DNA of 64,000 bases from Balanoglossus misakiensis (Eukaryota > Hemichordata), in NCBI GenBank assembly GCA_040954595.2, contig CM082580.2, positions 3,658,001 to 3,722,000 on the forward strand, read 5' to 3'. The position numbers and the translations under genes were made by a program. Below the pieces are notes generated by a model. That model was given only the letters and a program-made list of their open reading frames with translations, did not search any database and was not told where the DNA came from. This document shows positions 1-13,128 of the stretch, piece by piece (the first letter of the stretch is position 1; each line of letters begins with the position of its first letter).

Positions 1-3000
1 TGGGGAGCATTTGGAGATATTGCAGTACCGGCCTGAATTCTCTCCCAGCGGTAGATGCCGTCACTGTTGTCTTGGTAACCGCACACGTGACTCTCAAAGT
101 CACAACTCCCTGAAAAAATTTAATGGGAATATTGTTTTTGTTTTTGTGGAGTTTTTTTACTTCTGTCAGTTTTGTTTTATTTTTATTTGTTATAAGCTTC
201 ATTTACTGGTCTTCCTTGCGATTTGTTACGTTGGTTTAGTAAGGGGTAAGTCTCTTGGTTAATAAATTTAGGAATTACACTTGGATTACATGTGCCAGGA
301 TAGAGAGGTCATCTATCGACTTTACATTGCATTTTGTGTGACATAGGAGACATAAGATATTTACCGCATCTCGCCTCGTCGCTGTCATCGGTGCACTGAA
401 TGGCAAAATCACATTTCTGCGCCAGTGGTATGCAAGTGCGGTCTTCACACACAAACTGATCAAGCTGACACGGAGATGCAGTAGAGGGAGCTGCAGTGGC
501 TGTGGGTAAGTCGTCATTATAGGGAATGCACCCGGCGGAAAACGCCAAATCATCGATAGCAATATCGCCAAAGCGACCAGGACCAACAGTAGCTTCTATG
601 ATCACCTTTGAATTCAAATTATGTAATTTATGACATCATAAAGACAAAACCAATCTATCTTAGACATTCACAATCCATGCATCCATCCATCCATCCACAA
701 TATCTGTAATTAAATATTCGACGCAAACATGATATCCATCCAGGCCATATCATCACCATTGGTATATCTTAGCCAGTCATTTCGATTTGCCCGTTCAATT
801 CACACCTGTCTCCACTGCTTTGTATGTATATTGTCATTTACCTGAAAGGGTTCGTCTGAAGTGAGGGGAACTTGTCTCCTTTCGAAGATATCACCACTTT
901 GGCCGACTTTTGTAAACTGTAAACTCAGCGGTCCGCCTTGTGATATGCGCGTGTACACAGAAAGACTACCAACGGTCGATCCTAGCATGTGATAATACAC
1001 TGTCATCTGAAACAAAGTGTTTACTATATGAGGAACGGTTTGACTACAATATATACCCCCAAGTGACGGACCTTTGGCGTTGATAAGCATAGACTGGTTT
1101 GTTAAGTACTGGTAATCGTTTTCATACATTATATAGGGTACTGCATAACCAACACAAAAAAAGATTTTCGAATAATTACAAGTTTCTGTCCGGCCAATAG
1201 AATGGGTATATGGAAGTTCACATTTGCTCGTCTGCATGGATGTTTAATCATTAGAAGTTTATGATTGGGGATTCCACTTCGGAACATACATTAAAATATG
1301 TATTAATAAATTAACATGCAACAAATTCTGATGAATAGAATGAACCTGGTGTTGTATGTTAGAGAGGAATAATTTTCTGAAAAGTTGACAAGGACAGCGT
1401 CATACTAACCTGACAACCGTCTAACTCGTCTGCTTGACGGAAATTTCTACTTCCAAGTCGAGCAACTTCACCGGGTCGTCTAGGAGACAGTGTGTTGGCG
1501 TATAAATAGAAACCAGCATCATTCCCCTTCGTATGATCTCTGCTTGGACCGGTGCCTTCTCGGACGCCATCGTCTGCTCTTTGCCTCGACCAATCAAAAT
1601 CATCGTCCGACAGTTGTACCCAATCACAAAAGCCGAATTCGAAGTCACATCGTGTGACGTTTACTGTATTGCGGAAATAGGATCACGTGATTTAGAATTT
1701 ATGATATTTCAATAGAAAGCCTGATTTAGGAATCCACTGCAATTAAGTATTTCCTCAACGGAAGTCTTAGTGTTTTCGAGCTTGTATTAACGCTATATTC
1801 AAATATAAAGTGCAGTATGCGAGAGTGATAGCATAATAATAATCGATGTATGCAATAATGCTATTAACACAGGCTCAAGTGTCATTGAATGCAGTAATTA
1901 ATTTCCAATTAAAAAAAAAACATTTATTGCATTCTTTGTTTATCATTCCTTTGACGAATAACCGATGACTTACCACAGTCGGCAGCAAGTTCGTCCGAGT
2001 AGTCACCACAATCATCGGTGAAATCACATTTCAATGCTTGGTCAATACACGAACCTCTATCACACCGGAATTGGTCAGCATTACAGACTGGCTCTCTTGC
2101 TGCAAACAATCACAGTGCCATACTAGAGTATATAGTGACATACTTACATGTAACTCGTTTACAAGAATCGTGACAGTTAGTTGTATAAGACTCAAAAAGG
2201 ACACTTGAGACTTTGAGATATTAATTGAAGTTTAATGTATCTATCAAACAAATCTAACGAGTTAGTTTTTAACATTAGTAGGATATTTCTGTGTTATATT
2301 TTCTTGTTTTTTATGCTTAAGAAAATGTCTCGAACAATAACTAGACTCAGTCTTTTCGTTAAACGTGTTTGTGCACATATTTTAGTTTGATTTGATTTGA
2401 TTAAAATAAATATCCTCATTCTTCAGTAGAAAAATATGAATATGTAGAACCCATTCATGTTTATTTATGTTTATTTATAAAAAATGAATATTTGTTGCAC
2501 ATTTTGCACAAAAACTGATAAGTTACCTGGGAATCCACATCCTCTGAAAGAGATACTATCAATTGCTACATCACCCTCTGGACCATTTGGATGTGACGAC
2601 TGGAAAACGATCTGAAAATGCAGACGTAGAAATCACGATAGCAATTTCAGTATATCATACTAAATGCCTTTAATTAATTAAGGAATATTGAATTACATGA
2701 TTGTGTATGTTGACGGCATTTTGGCTTCGTATGTCGTTATGAATATGTCAACCAACAAACGGCAGCTTTACCCGTCATTTTCACAAGACTGTGATATAAA
2801 TGCCTGACTTTGTATTTACTTCACCTTGAAATCAGTGTTTATTCGACCAATTCCGACCAACGCCCGTCGCCACTGATCACCTTGGTTACCGGTCATACTC
2901 CACAATCTACTGGAAATGTCAGCCTGCTTCAATAAAACTTCGATCGTCCGTATGTCTGCCATGATAAAATCATCAAGAGTTCTAACAATGTTTAAGCAGA

Positions 3001-6000
3001 AATACTTTCCTGGCGAAACTTAAATGCAGCCGTACCTTCCGATGGAATTACTTTCACGGAATAGCATGTAATCCTACTGGCGTCATGTAGACTTCTTTTC
3101 ATTTTATTATTGTTTGGCTTTCCAAAGCTTGTTATAGGAGGAAATTTTTTCCTTCCACTTTTGCCTGGGGCTATTGAAACGTTCTGTGTGTATAGTCCAC
3201 CTTCATTTTGATGCTTACCTGATCCATACATGTGATACCAGAATATTAATTCACAGGAAGAACTACACGCCCTCAGCGTTGGACTATGTATAACGGCTGT
3301 ATCGTTGGCAGTGCCAGCGGTGGAATTTGAAAAGATGTACCATCCTGCAAACAATCAGATATGTCGTGTGTGTGGTTTCCACGTACAAAGTATCGCATAG
3401 TCATATACTCTATATGAAACTTATAAACTGATTCAAATCAACACAGTGATTAAATAGATTTGTCGGCGATTTTGTAATAGTAGGCACGATTTGGAGAGCG
3501 TTCAGTGTGACCCTCCCCAAAGACAGGTGTGTAAAATATGAATCATCTTCAAAACTCTCCATCACACCCCTCTTGCACGACTTATAACTAACTTAGATGG
3601 CACGAACAAATCATACGGATATACAAATAACTTCTTCAGTTATTAGTTACTGAATGCTTTAAGTGTGACGTGTTACCTGCACAGTCATTTATCGATTACA
3701 CTATTAAAAATTGTCTTTACAGACATAAGGGTCTGTTTAGTTTTTTTCGGCTTGGGGTCACCGGGGTGGTCACCTACCTTTCAAGTTTGGGGGGGGGGGG
3801 GTCAGTCAAAATAAAATCCACTCCCCCACTGGCCAAAGAAACTGACCAGTCCCTAAACCGACTTGTTTACGAGTGAGGTGTCTGGAGAAGAGATCTTTAC
3901 ACAAAGACATTGCCAAGACATATTTTATTTACCATATTCCGAGCCAGTAGTCTGGTCTTCCCGAGGTCCCGTACCAACTTTACCAGTGTCCCCTTGATTT
4001 CGAGACCACGTGTACAAACCGCCGTTTATCTCCTCATATCTACATAAGTCTGATTCAAAATCACACTGACCTGAGAAAAATAAAATGAACATTGGGGAAA
4101 TGACAACAGAATATGTTACAATGGGAACACAGAGAGGCAGTTTCCATGCTGTGACATGTACGCATGCGTGATACGCTGATTGACAATTTGTATATAAACT
4201 GGGTGTCTGACAAATAACAATACGCTCTAAACTTCTGGATAAAAAGAACAAATTTGAAACTTCAGAAAAACGAACTTCTGTCTACAATCACAACATCTCT
4301 AGACTTACCACAGTCTTGCTCATCGGCACCATTAGCACAATTATATTCCCAATTGCATCGATGTGATTGGTCAACAGGCGGCAAACCAAAACCACAATGA
4401 AAGCGGGGAGCCGGTGTTGAGTCTACGCATGCCCCGTCGGTTGTGAGTAAAACGTCATCAATGGCGATGGCAGCGTCGTCGTTAAGGCCAACTACTCCCT
4501 CTAAAACAATCTTATTTGTCAAAAATGAGATATATTCATAAATGAATTACACGCGTAAAGTTTACGCTTGTCATATGACGATCACATGACAACCATAAAG
4601 TTATTATAAATGTTGGGAGATAGATTTAACATAAAGTGTGGTCTAACTCGGACCGCGTGTTCCAAAATCGAACAGTCCAATCCCCTCCACCGAAATATCA
4701 CGTGTTTACCTTGTTCAACTGCACGCTGTGTGTCGTAATGTCTTACCTGATAGGGTTCGCTCTCGTTGATTGATATTTTGGCCATTTTCCAGTCGTCGCC
4801 CTGACTACCACTAATATTCCAAACAAGTCTAGATACACTTGTCTGAATAAATGCCTGTCAGAGAAAACAGATTATTCTGTCATGATGTATAAAAATCTTG
4901 AATTTATTGCTACGTTAGTACTTTCCGTTCATCACGTATATTTTCTTAATTTGTTTTTAGGTTGGTTTTGTTTTATCAATCGAATATAGCCTGTTTATAG
5001 CCTGTCGCTGTGGTAACGGGAGAAGCAATGAGAAGTGAAGTGCCTTGCTCAAAGGCATAACATAGCGGCCATGAAGTCAATGTCCTCAGATAGAAAATCA
5101 ACGGCCATTTCCGGGTCCGATATCCTCTTGCAATAATGATTTCATGTCACGTTGCTTGGCCTGGCGCCGATATTGAGTTTACACTTTGGGTCTGGTATGT
5201 GCATGCATAGGTTGCAATGTATACTAGTATTGTATAAATCGCCGTTTGAAATCACCGATACTCCTTGAGGCTAGTGCGACCTTATGTCTTATAAATGACA
5301 CGACATTCAAAAAATTCCATGACCCGGAAAAAGGATCACGCGTTTCAAATTTATTTCATGAATTCACTTACATTGAGAGTGCCTATTCCGCTGCCGTTCA
5401 TGTAGTAATAAAACTGAAGACATGACACTTTCATTCCAGTGACCGTCTTCGACTCAAGACGCGCGGTTTGAGGTGTCTGCCCTCCAGTTGAGTTGAAATA
5501 CATGTAACTTCCTGAGATAAAAAGTGTCGAGAGAAAAGAGTAATTAATTTCTCTGTTCTGCTTTGCTTTGATTTGATTTGTCATTCATCCTGCGTGTTGA
5601 AATATATTTGGCAAAAAGTTGTCATAGCTCATTGTACTCCCTAAATCGTCAACGCTCCCGGTTAATGAGCAGCTAGGATGATTGTTATTGACAATACAAT
5701 TTAAGTTTTGGCTGGAATTTCGATTGTCAACAGAAATAGACGGGGAAATGTTAATGCATTCAAAAGTTTTTAACGGTAGAGATTAGTGATCCTGGTATGT
5801 CGTTTCTGGTATGTGACAAGCAACGCCATGGGTCGGTGCTCAGGCGTTTAGACAAAAGTGGGTTCGGGCAACAAACTGGACCAGTTCCAAAAATAGAATC
5901 GTTAAAAAGAAAGTGATACGAACGAGGTTTGTCCGTGTTGTAAGCGTGAATGTCTATTTATGTGGTCCATTTAAATATCTAAGACTCTACCCTCGGCAAA

Positions 6001-6645
6001 GGTTTTTAACATCTTGATAAAGTGCTTACGATATACACTGCACGAATTATGATATTCGTATTTGGGTCGCACAGTAATATCGATTGTGTAAGTATAATCT
6101 CTGAAATATTAGCAGTATTTATGTCAAAATGGATCTATGGACACTTAAAGGTCACCACGGGTCAACACACCTTCTAAAACCCGCCAAGTATTTCTATATT
6201 TATGTTGAATAATACAGGAAATACAGAAGAATCCAGGAACGTTAAATACAGATATTTCATTTTCACTAATGTACTAGTATGCCATTGCATGTGGTTTCAC
6301 TTCTGCCTCTGCGTGTGTTTGTGAACACGCTAAGCGTGGGAAGGCCTATTTAATAGGGCAATAACCATAAAATGTATGTTTCCGCCATCTTCCTCGCTCT
6401 AAATTATTCCTCCATATGTGTAGCGGATCTTGTAATGTGAACAACTTACCTGTTGGGGCGTTAGTTGTATGGTCCACTAAAGGCTGCCTGAGTTCTTGTT
6501 GGTAGCTGCCGACACTACGCATCCATGTCAGGTCACCTTCTGAGACGGCACTGGTCCAGGCACAGGTGTCATACTCAAAGTTGCAATTCACTGCGTCAAC
6601 GCTGTGCAGCGCTGCCGTCAAGGTTATCAGAACTGTTATCAACAT
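1..6645 (-). CDS. Secreted MAM/LDL-receptor class A mosaic protein, 5' part of gene (13 exons, partial)
   Basis: Exons in transcript order: 6645-6450, 5511-5372, 4854-4747, 4510-4309, 4070-3933, 3344-3219, 2955-2825, 2611-2527, 2099-1974, 1663-1410, 1006-842, 605-365, 109-1. All internal junctions are GT-AG and splice phases match, giving about 673 residues. The chosen ATG at 6645 opens a signal peptide ([18 protein letters not shown]); the frame stays open upstream. Domain order is MAM1 (starts [10 protein letters not shown]), LDLa1, MAM2 (CDFESDLC), LDLa2 ([13 protein letters not shown]), MAM3 ([10 protein letters not shown]), LDLa3 ([13 protein letters not shown]) and the start of MAM4 (CDFESHVC), which leaves the window. 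MAM domains are extracellular adhesion modules and LDLa modules bind calcium through the SDE acidic cluster, so the product is probably secreted or membrane-anchored. LDLa2 and LDLa3 have six cysteines; LDLa1 looks degenerate. The architecture resembles MALRD1-type proteins, but orthology is not established. Confidence 0.93.
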
Positions 6646-9243
6646 GCTGTCTGGGACGAGGTATTCCTGCAAGATTGTCAGAAGGGGCACATTTCCTTGA
6701 AAGGCGCAGTTTCCACCAGAAAGAAGACAGAGCCAGGCTCTGTGCAACGCATGAAGAAATACCGCGCGCGTTCACCTCTACAGTTTGTGAACAAACTACT
6801 GAATCACAATCAATCAATGTCATTTATTATTATCTCGCCACTTCAGTAGAGAAACGCTGAGACACTACATGTGGCAGACACATAAACAATATAGCTCAGT
6901 CATGTATGTGTGTACGTACTTTAGTATATATGTATGCGCACGCACCTACATGTATGTATGTATTTATATGTATGTACTAATAATCGAGTACAGCGGTATG
7001 ATAATTACAACAGCTGATTAGTGACTTTCCTTCATTTGCATTTATTTTTTTTTATAGAAAAATTGCGTCTATCTCAAGAATGATTTATTTAAAAAACGAC
7101 ATTCTGCCATTATGAATCGAAGAAATCAAATCTTTTTTTTGTAGAACTACAGTCTATATTATTGTCTAATCTCAAATATATCTAATCTGTAACATATAGG
7201 CCCGCAACAAAGACCGTCATTCGGTTGTGCAACAAAGTTCAAAATCGCGTAATAATGTCACATGACAAGTAATGATGTTATTTTTTATAGTGCAGCTGTG
7301 CGCATTAAATTATAACACCACATGTGGTTTATGACAGATCTTTCACTGAACAAATAACATCTGCACTCTGCCACATACAGTACACCTGTAATTGATTACC
7401 CATGACAGAAACGTGTTGCACTAACATATGCGTTGCCCGTAGTTCACCCAAAGTTTAAGAGTCTTGAAGACATGACGTCATACCCGGACATGGCGATCAC
7501 CTCTGACGTGCCCAGAGCTTGATCTGTCTGTACGACGAACCATAAATTGTAGCCTTGAACTCATGAGGTAAACCACAGTTAACGTTTTGGGGACCTTTAT
7601 AAGTAGGTGCCAAATGAGTTTTATTTGTTATATATAGCCACCTTTGTTTATTTACTGCGCTCTGCGAATATTTGAGTGACAGCCCCAATAAAAGAACGGT
7701 TCAGGGGGTCAGTTGACATGAGTTTGCTGTTGTAGTGAAAATTGTCGCGTTGTTCTTAGGAACTCACTCGGCTCAGAAACTGCAACTCAACAGAGAATAT
7801 TAATTTCGAGAAATTTTTTAAGGGTGCTTACATTTCGGCCCAAAACTTCCCATACACGTTCCCATTGCCTGCGATAAGGCTTCGGCCAATGTCAGGTTGT
7901 CCCACGCATCAACGGAAAGATCTTTGCAAGACTAGCGAAGTTCCTGGAGCGTGCGAGTCGAAGTGTGGTTTCTGTGTGCGTACAAGCTTGAGGGCGCACA
8001 TCCTTGCCACTTCAACAAACATGAATCATTTCGATCGCCAACCGCAAGCTGCACTTCTTGAAATGTTTAATCTTTCCCAATTTACTAGTATATAAAGCAG
8101 AATAATCTGTGATATAACATCAGATACTTTTCATAATATAGTTTTGCGTTCACAGAGCTCTATGAGAGAAAGCATTCAATCGCTCAATATAACACATCTT
8201 CAAATGTGTAAAATGCACATTTTGAAGATAAGTGTGTGTACTACCCATATCAGCTTGAGTCATGTACATTAAGTACGAATTTTGAATCCAGGATCTCGGT
8301 TAGATGTACTGTACACAAATCATCATGGACGGATTATGGGCAGTATTTCTGTAAAAGTGTACTACCATACCAGTGCAGTGTCGAGATAAACGGGTTTTTG
8401 AATCATCATGTAAACAATAAAAGATGTCCCAATATGGATCTACGCATTCTGCGGAAATGTGCTTTATTCTCTTATTATACATCATCATAACATCGACCAA
8501 ACGCATTCTTGTCGAAGTTACTATTGCACTTTCAATATCATTCTGCTGAGGTATGTTGTTTGAGTGCCACCTAGCTCACAATCAATTTATTTTGCCCTGA
8601 AGTTCCTACTTTCTTGAAAAGCTTTCTTGAAAAACAAAATATTTTTTCCATAAACACAAGTTGCTTGTTCCCCAAAATAGTCCGCCCCCATGAATCCAAA
8701 GTAAGAGACCTTATATTTCACAGGATATGTTGATTTATAGAAGAACTATCAAGAAATCGCTGAAAGTCTTCTACTGATATTCGGGGGCGGATTCAACAAT
8801 AACCATAAAAAGAGGTTTCAAAATACATGTATTGCAAAAGTGAACGAACAAAGTATTGCTTTTTATAAGATTTGCACATATTTACAAGTGTTTTGGCGAT
8901 CTACTATCGTCAGTTGTGAAGGTTCTTTGTTTAATACTCTACGTGCAGATCTTAGTTCTCGTCTGTCTAGAGGGCGGCAGCATGCAGCAGAACGAGAACA
9001 ACAAAAACACAGACGATTTCAATCAGGTTGTTCTTTTGGGGATCCATGGATCGCTATTTGACCTTCCAGTAAGGCGGAGATTACATCAAATTTAAAAAAA
9101 ACGTAAATCATAATATAAACGGACTTTCATGTTTTGCTTCCCAGAAAACTATACAAGTTGTCTGACATTGCGTACATCGTTGACAGTACATTGGTTGACC
9201 AATATCTGCTCATCGGTGATTGGGCAGTAGTTTGACACGTGAC
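6646..9243. other. Intergenic region between the MAM/LDLa gene and the GRDP-like gene
   Basis: No coding exon with supported splice sites or a recognisable domain was found. The region near 6650-6900 should hold the promoter and 5' UTR of the MAM/LDLa gene, but I see no convincing TATA element. Simple-sequence patches of ATGT type lie at about 6900-6975. Short open frames here, such as 8840-9095, show no family resemblance. Confidence 0.6.
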
Positions 9244-12196
9244 CTACACCATCACCATGGCCTCTGAAACCATGGGCAATCTGGCGATCCTGTGCACCAA
9301 AGATGAACTGCGCTCTTGGCACGTCTCGGGGTCACTGCATGGACTGGTCAGTGTCAGTAACATAGCAACGGAGAACGCCAATGCAACCACCTGTGGAACT
9401 TCTGACATGTCGCTTCCTTTGAATCGGATGTGGCCCTTCTTGAGGTCGAGTGTCATGACGCTGCTCAGTCTGAAATTGCAGTCGCTTCGCTCGATAAGTG
9501 TTCGCTTTCGCTCCATTTTGCGAGAGAGACCATAAAAGCTCAGCTTTGGGCGAGAATATCCATGGTGGTCTTCCGCACTGCCATCCCTCACCCACTTTCC
9601 GAAACAAATCCCCCAGTCACAGTTTGGCGCCTTGATGACCATTGCGCGTTCGTTGTCTCCATCTTGTAAAGTGCAGTGCGTCTCGGGGTCGACGTCACAT
9701 ACCTAAAACAGTGACAAAAAATATTACAGAATCTTTTTATATTAATTAACCCGCACAATTATTGCAGCACGAGAATGAATATAATTCTTCACAGCACTCT
9801 CTCCCTTTATCTCACCCTCCCTTCTCTTTCTCCCTTTTTCGCTCCCTCTCTCCCCTCTCTCCTCCCCTTTCAGTCTCTCTATCCCCTCCCCTCCCCTCCC
9901 CTCCCCTCCCCTCCCCTCCCCTCCCCTCCCCTCCCCTCTGAGTTTAGTTAAAGATACCTGTTGACTGGTTGGCAGGGCACGAGAATCGATAATTTCCGAT
10001 AAAGCCAACAAATTGCCATCATGGTCCAGAACTTCGATTCGGGAGAAATCTTTACTTGGACTGAGAATCACTTTGGTTGTTAACACGACTTGATGATTTG
10101 TGTTTAGTAGTCTGTAAGATAAAATAAGGTCAGGTCAGGTTTGGTAAGATTTCCAAAAACTTGGAAATTGCTTTGTGTCCTGGTGATAAAATTAACCGAC
10201 GTCGCATTTTTGCAACAATCTGCGGAATTTATCCTTCGTGATATACGACATCAAGTCAAAGTTCGTGTATAGATCTTTTTCTATTCAAGTACAGGTGTGT
10301 GTCGGGTGTCTAGCATATTGAATGAAGTACAATTGTTTGAAAGAAAGAATAATGTCACTGAACGGTGGTTATTCTAGGTCAGACGCAGATGTTGTTCTAC
10401 AAATGAGTTAATACGTCAATCCTCAATTTTCATAGCAATTCACCAGATAGATTAATTGCCAATATTGTTAATTTGTTTAACTAAGAAATGGTATATACAC
10501 GGGTAAATTATCAGTTATTATGTGATCTCAAAACTTGCAACGAACGATTTAACCCTTGGATGTCTGTGGTTCCTACTGCTGTCACCTTGTATGTTAATGT
10601 TAATTTGTTATGATTATCATCAACGCGAGTCGTTAGAGATAAAAACCATTTTACTCACGCATGCAAGGTGGCTGTCGATCCGATCGACAACGATCTTGGG
10701 TCGAAGAAAATGGAATCAACCGACTTCTGTGTCGTCAAACGTTTGTTGGACACGTCATGGTTAACTCTGTTGCTGAATTCACCACCGCTATACGTTGTGC
10801 GTTTGTCCACACCCGTCGAGCCTGCCAAGCCTAACATACTGTCATTCATGGAAAACGATCCCGTTTTCAGTTTCAACAAACCCAGGCCGATGTCCGGATT
10901 TATCCGGAACGCTATCGACAGCTGAACTTCGCTGTGTCTGTTCTTGGAGTCGGTGAGAGTAGCCGTGTGCTCTATTCGGCGGCCGTTCGCCGACTTGTCC
11001 AGGAATGACGTGATGGGGATGGTTGCCTTGCCAACGGTATTGTACCCAAACAGCTTGATTACTTTCAGTTTGAACTGCAGGCACGGTTTTTTGCTTTCGC
11101 TGAACAGGAAACGCACAATACTTTCGCCCGTTTTGCTGTCCCAGACGCGGTTGCTACTTTTCCGACGGAAGACTTTCTCTCCTCCGACGATGCGCATGCT
11201 CATCACGAATTCACCTGTCAAAAGAGTGGACGACACCTCAAGACGTTCCATCAGAAATTCATAGGTGTCTGTCTTGAAGGAAGAAATGTCGTGTGGTATC
11301 ATGGCAACGGGAATTTCCCCGCGATAACCCGTTCCGGGAACGCAGTACTCTTCGCCAAATGTTGCATTCCACAGCTCGGCGGTTTGCTGGAATCCCCCGT
11401 CTGGCCGATCGGCGATGATCGCGCGCAGCATCGAGCGATCGTCATAGGACAGCTGCTGGCCAAGAAGCATGGTGACGTCATCTCTGTAGATGTGAGGATG
11501 GAGCATGTGGACCTGCCACATGAGGGCGACGTCGAAGCAAGGCACCAATGTATTTTCGGGGTTGCAGTGCTGTAAGTGAAGAAACATCTTGTATCGAGTT
11601 AAGGCCGACTTGAGGAAATTTCTGCTCCTGTAGTGCGGCATACTGAACTGATAGTTGAAAGTTCTCTGTCTGTGCGACGCTGATTTGAGGTCGTAGTATA
11701 TTCTTGTGACGTATGGTGTCTGGTAAGGCGATACCTCCTCCGGCGTTTTTGTCTCGTCCAAGTTCATCTCAAAGTGATCGTAGGCATGCATATCCTCCCA
11801 TCGTTCCCTGGCTTTCTCCAACGACTCGGCATATTCTTTCGGGGACATGACACGATGGTCCAGAACTCGACTGGTCACCGTGATGCAGTCTTTTGTGTAC
11901 TCCTGAGGCGCCAACAAATGAACGTTCCATATCCAGGCGATGTCTATCGGCGCCGCCATCGGCTCGACCGTGAAACCCTGGGACGCCAACAGCGGCAGCC
12001 ACAGTGTCTCGTATCGTTTGATAGCTCTACTCAGCATCCTCGTCTCGAATACCTGCAGGTTATTGTTGATCATTTCCAAGAAATTCAAATGGTCGAGAGC
12101 GGCCTCCACCAGAGGAATTCCAAGTTTGATGTTTTTTGCGCACCATCTTGCGGCCCTCTGATCCAACGTATACGATGAGTCAGCGGCAGATGCCAT
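9244..12196 (-). CDS. GRDP-like (DUF1399 family) protein, complete coding region of three exons
   Basis: Coding exons are 12196-10659, 10111-9958 and 9702-9244 (stop TAG at 9246-9244). Junction phases fit (2, then 0) and give 716 residues. The N-terminal third has two copies of the family signature D-x-A-x-x-W-x-x-H-x-L-x-P-x-x-Y: DIAWIWNVHLLAPQEY near residue 90 and DVALMWQVHMLHPHIY near residue 225. This motif pair is characteristic of glycine-rich domain-containing protein-like proteins, best studied in plants, where they affect growth and stress responses. Residues about 300-440 look C2-like (LFGYNTVGKATIPITSFLD). The last exon encodes a cysteine-containing region and a hydrophobic stretch (VVALAFSVAMLLTL). 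A good 3' splice acceptor just upstream of the ATG, at about 12222 (tttcggcag), suggests a separate noncoding 5' exon. The biochemical function is unknown. Confidence 0.9.
9883..9938. repeat. (CCCCT)n microsatellite in intron 2 of the GRDP-like gene
   Basis: About eleven units of a CCCCT pentamer, preceded by a pyrimidine-rich stretch, lie just downstream (in transcript sense) of the donor at 9957. On the transcribed strand it reads as repeated G4A, which could form G-quadruplex structures. Confidence 0.9.
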
Positions 12197-13014
12197 GATT
12201 CCAACTGTACTGGAAAGTGTCCTGCCGAAAAAAGTATAAAAGATTGGTTTGTAGCGATCATATCACATAAGCTTATCTTTTCTCAGAACCCGCATTTCCG
12301 TGGAACATTGACGTTTATTTATTGCACGACAAACATTAATACAAATGCTATATTAACTCTGTTGTGACAAACAAACTGACTGGTCTCTACGAATATGTAT
12401 AGACATGACCACAATGCAGTGTAGTCATGCACTTTTTAACATTCATGTCTTAGTAGTATTCTCCTGATTTATTCATACAAAAGCTAAAACCAACACCACA
12501 TTTTCAGTTACAATTTAATTGATAGAAAACTGAATGTCGGGGGGGGGGTTGTTAATATTTTAATAAATATACATTTAATTGTTATAGTTCTGTCGTTATA
12601 GGGAAACTGTGTCAATCATGATTGAGGCAAAAGAGGTTTGTTTTGGTTCTCTGGCTGTCTCCAGCAACTTGACCGCAAAGTGAATGAAATAATGTTGCAA
12701 TTAATAACGATCCAAACACGCCTCCTACAATGACCAGCGGACTAAGGTCACCTGTAGGATTAATAGTCCAACGATCGCGAGATGATAACCTTTTATGTCT
12801 GGATGACAGTTTATTTATTTGTCTTGTCGGTTACAGCTCAATGGTAGTGATTTGTATACACAGCACTTCATATTGCAAATAGACCATATCTACCAATATT
12901 TCCATACACATGGACTAAGCATACACGAAATGCAAGCCAGGTAGTTCAAAACGATTTGCTTTTCATTCGAATTCATCCCCTTTTATGTTGATACCAATAT
13001 GCATATCAGGTTTG

Positions 13015-13128
13015 TACGGGAGCCTATTGAGTCCAATTTAAATTGTTTTTGTCTCGTTATTACGAAAATTAAAAGGCGTAATAACGAGATTGTTTTTATT
13101 TTTTAATTGGCCTCAATAGGCTTCCGTA
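13015..13128. repeat. Short inverted repeat (hairpin of about 114 bp)
   Basis: The left arm (tacgggagcctattgag, then tctcgttattac) is mirrored by the right arm (gtaataacgaga, then ctcaataggcttccgta), with a loop around 13072. The arms pair over most of their length with a few mismatches. It looks like a small foldback MITE; no target duplication was resolved. Confidence 0.75.

Noticed and set aside
9239-9535. Plus-strand open frames across the last GRDP-like exon
   Set aside because: They are antisense shadows of the minus-strand exon, which is supported by splice phase and a terminal stop.
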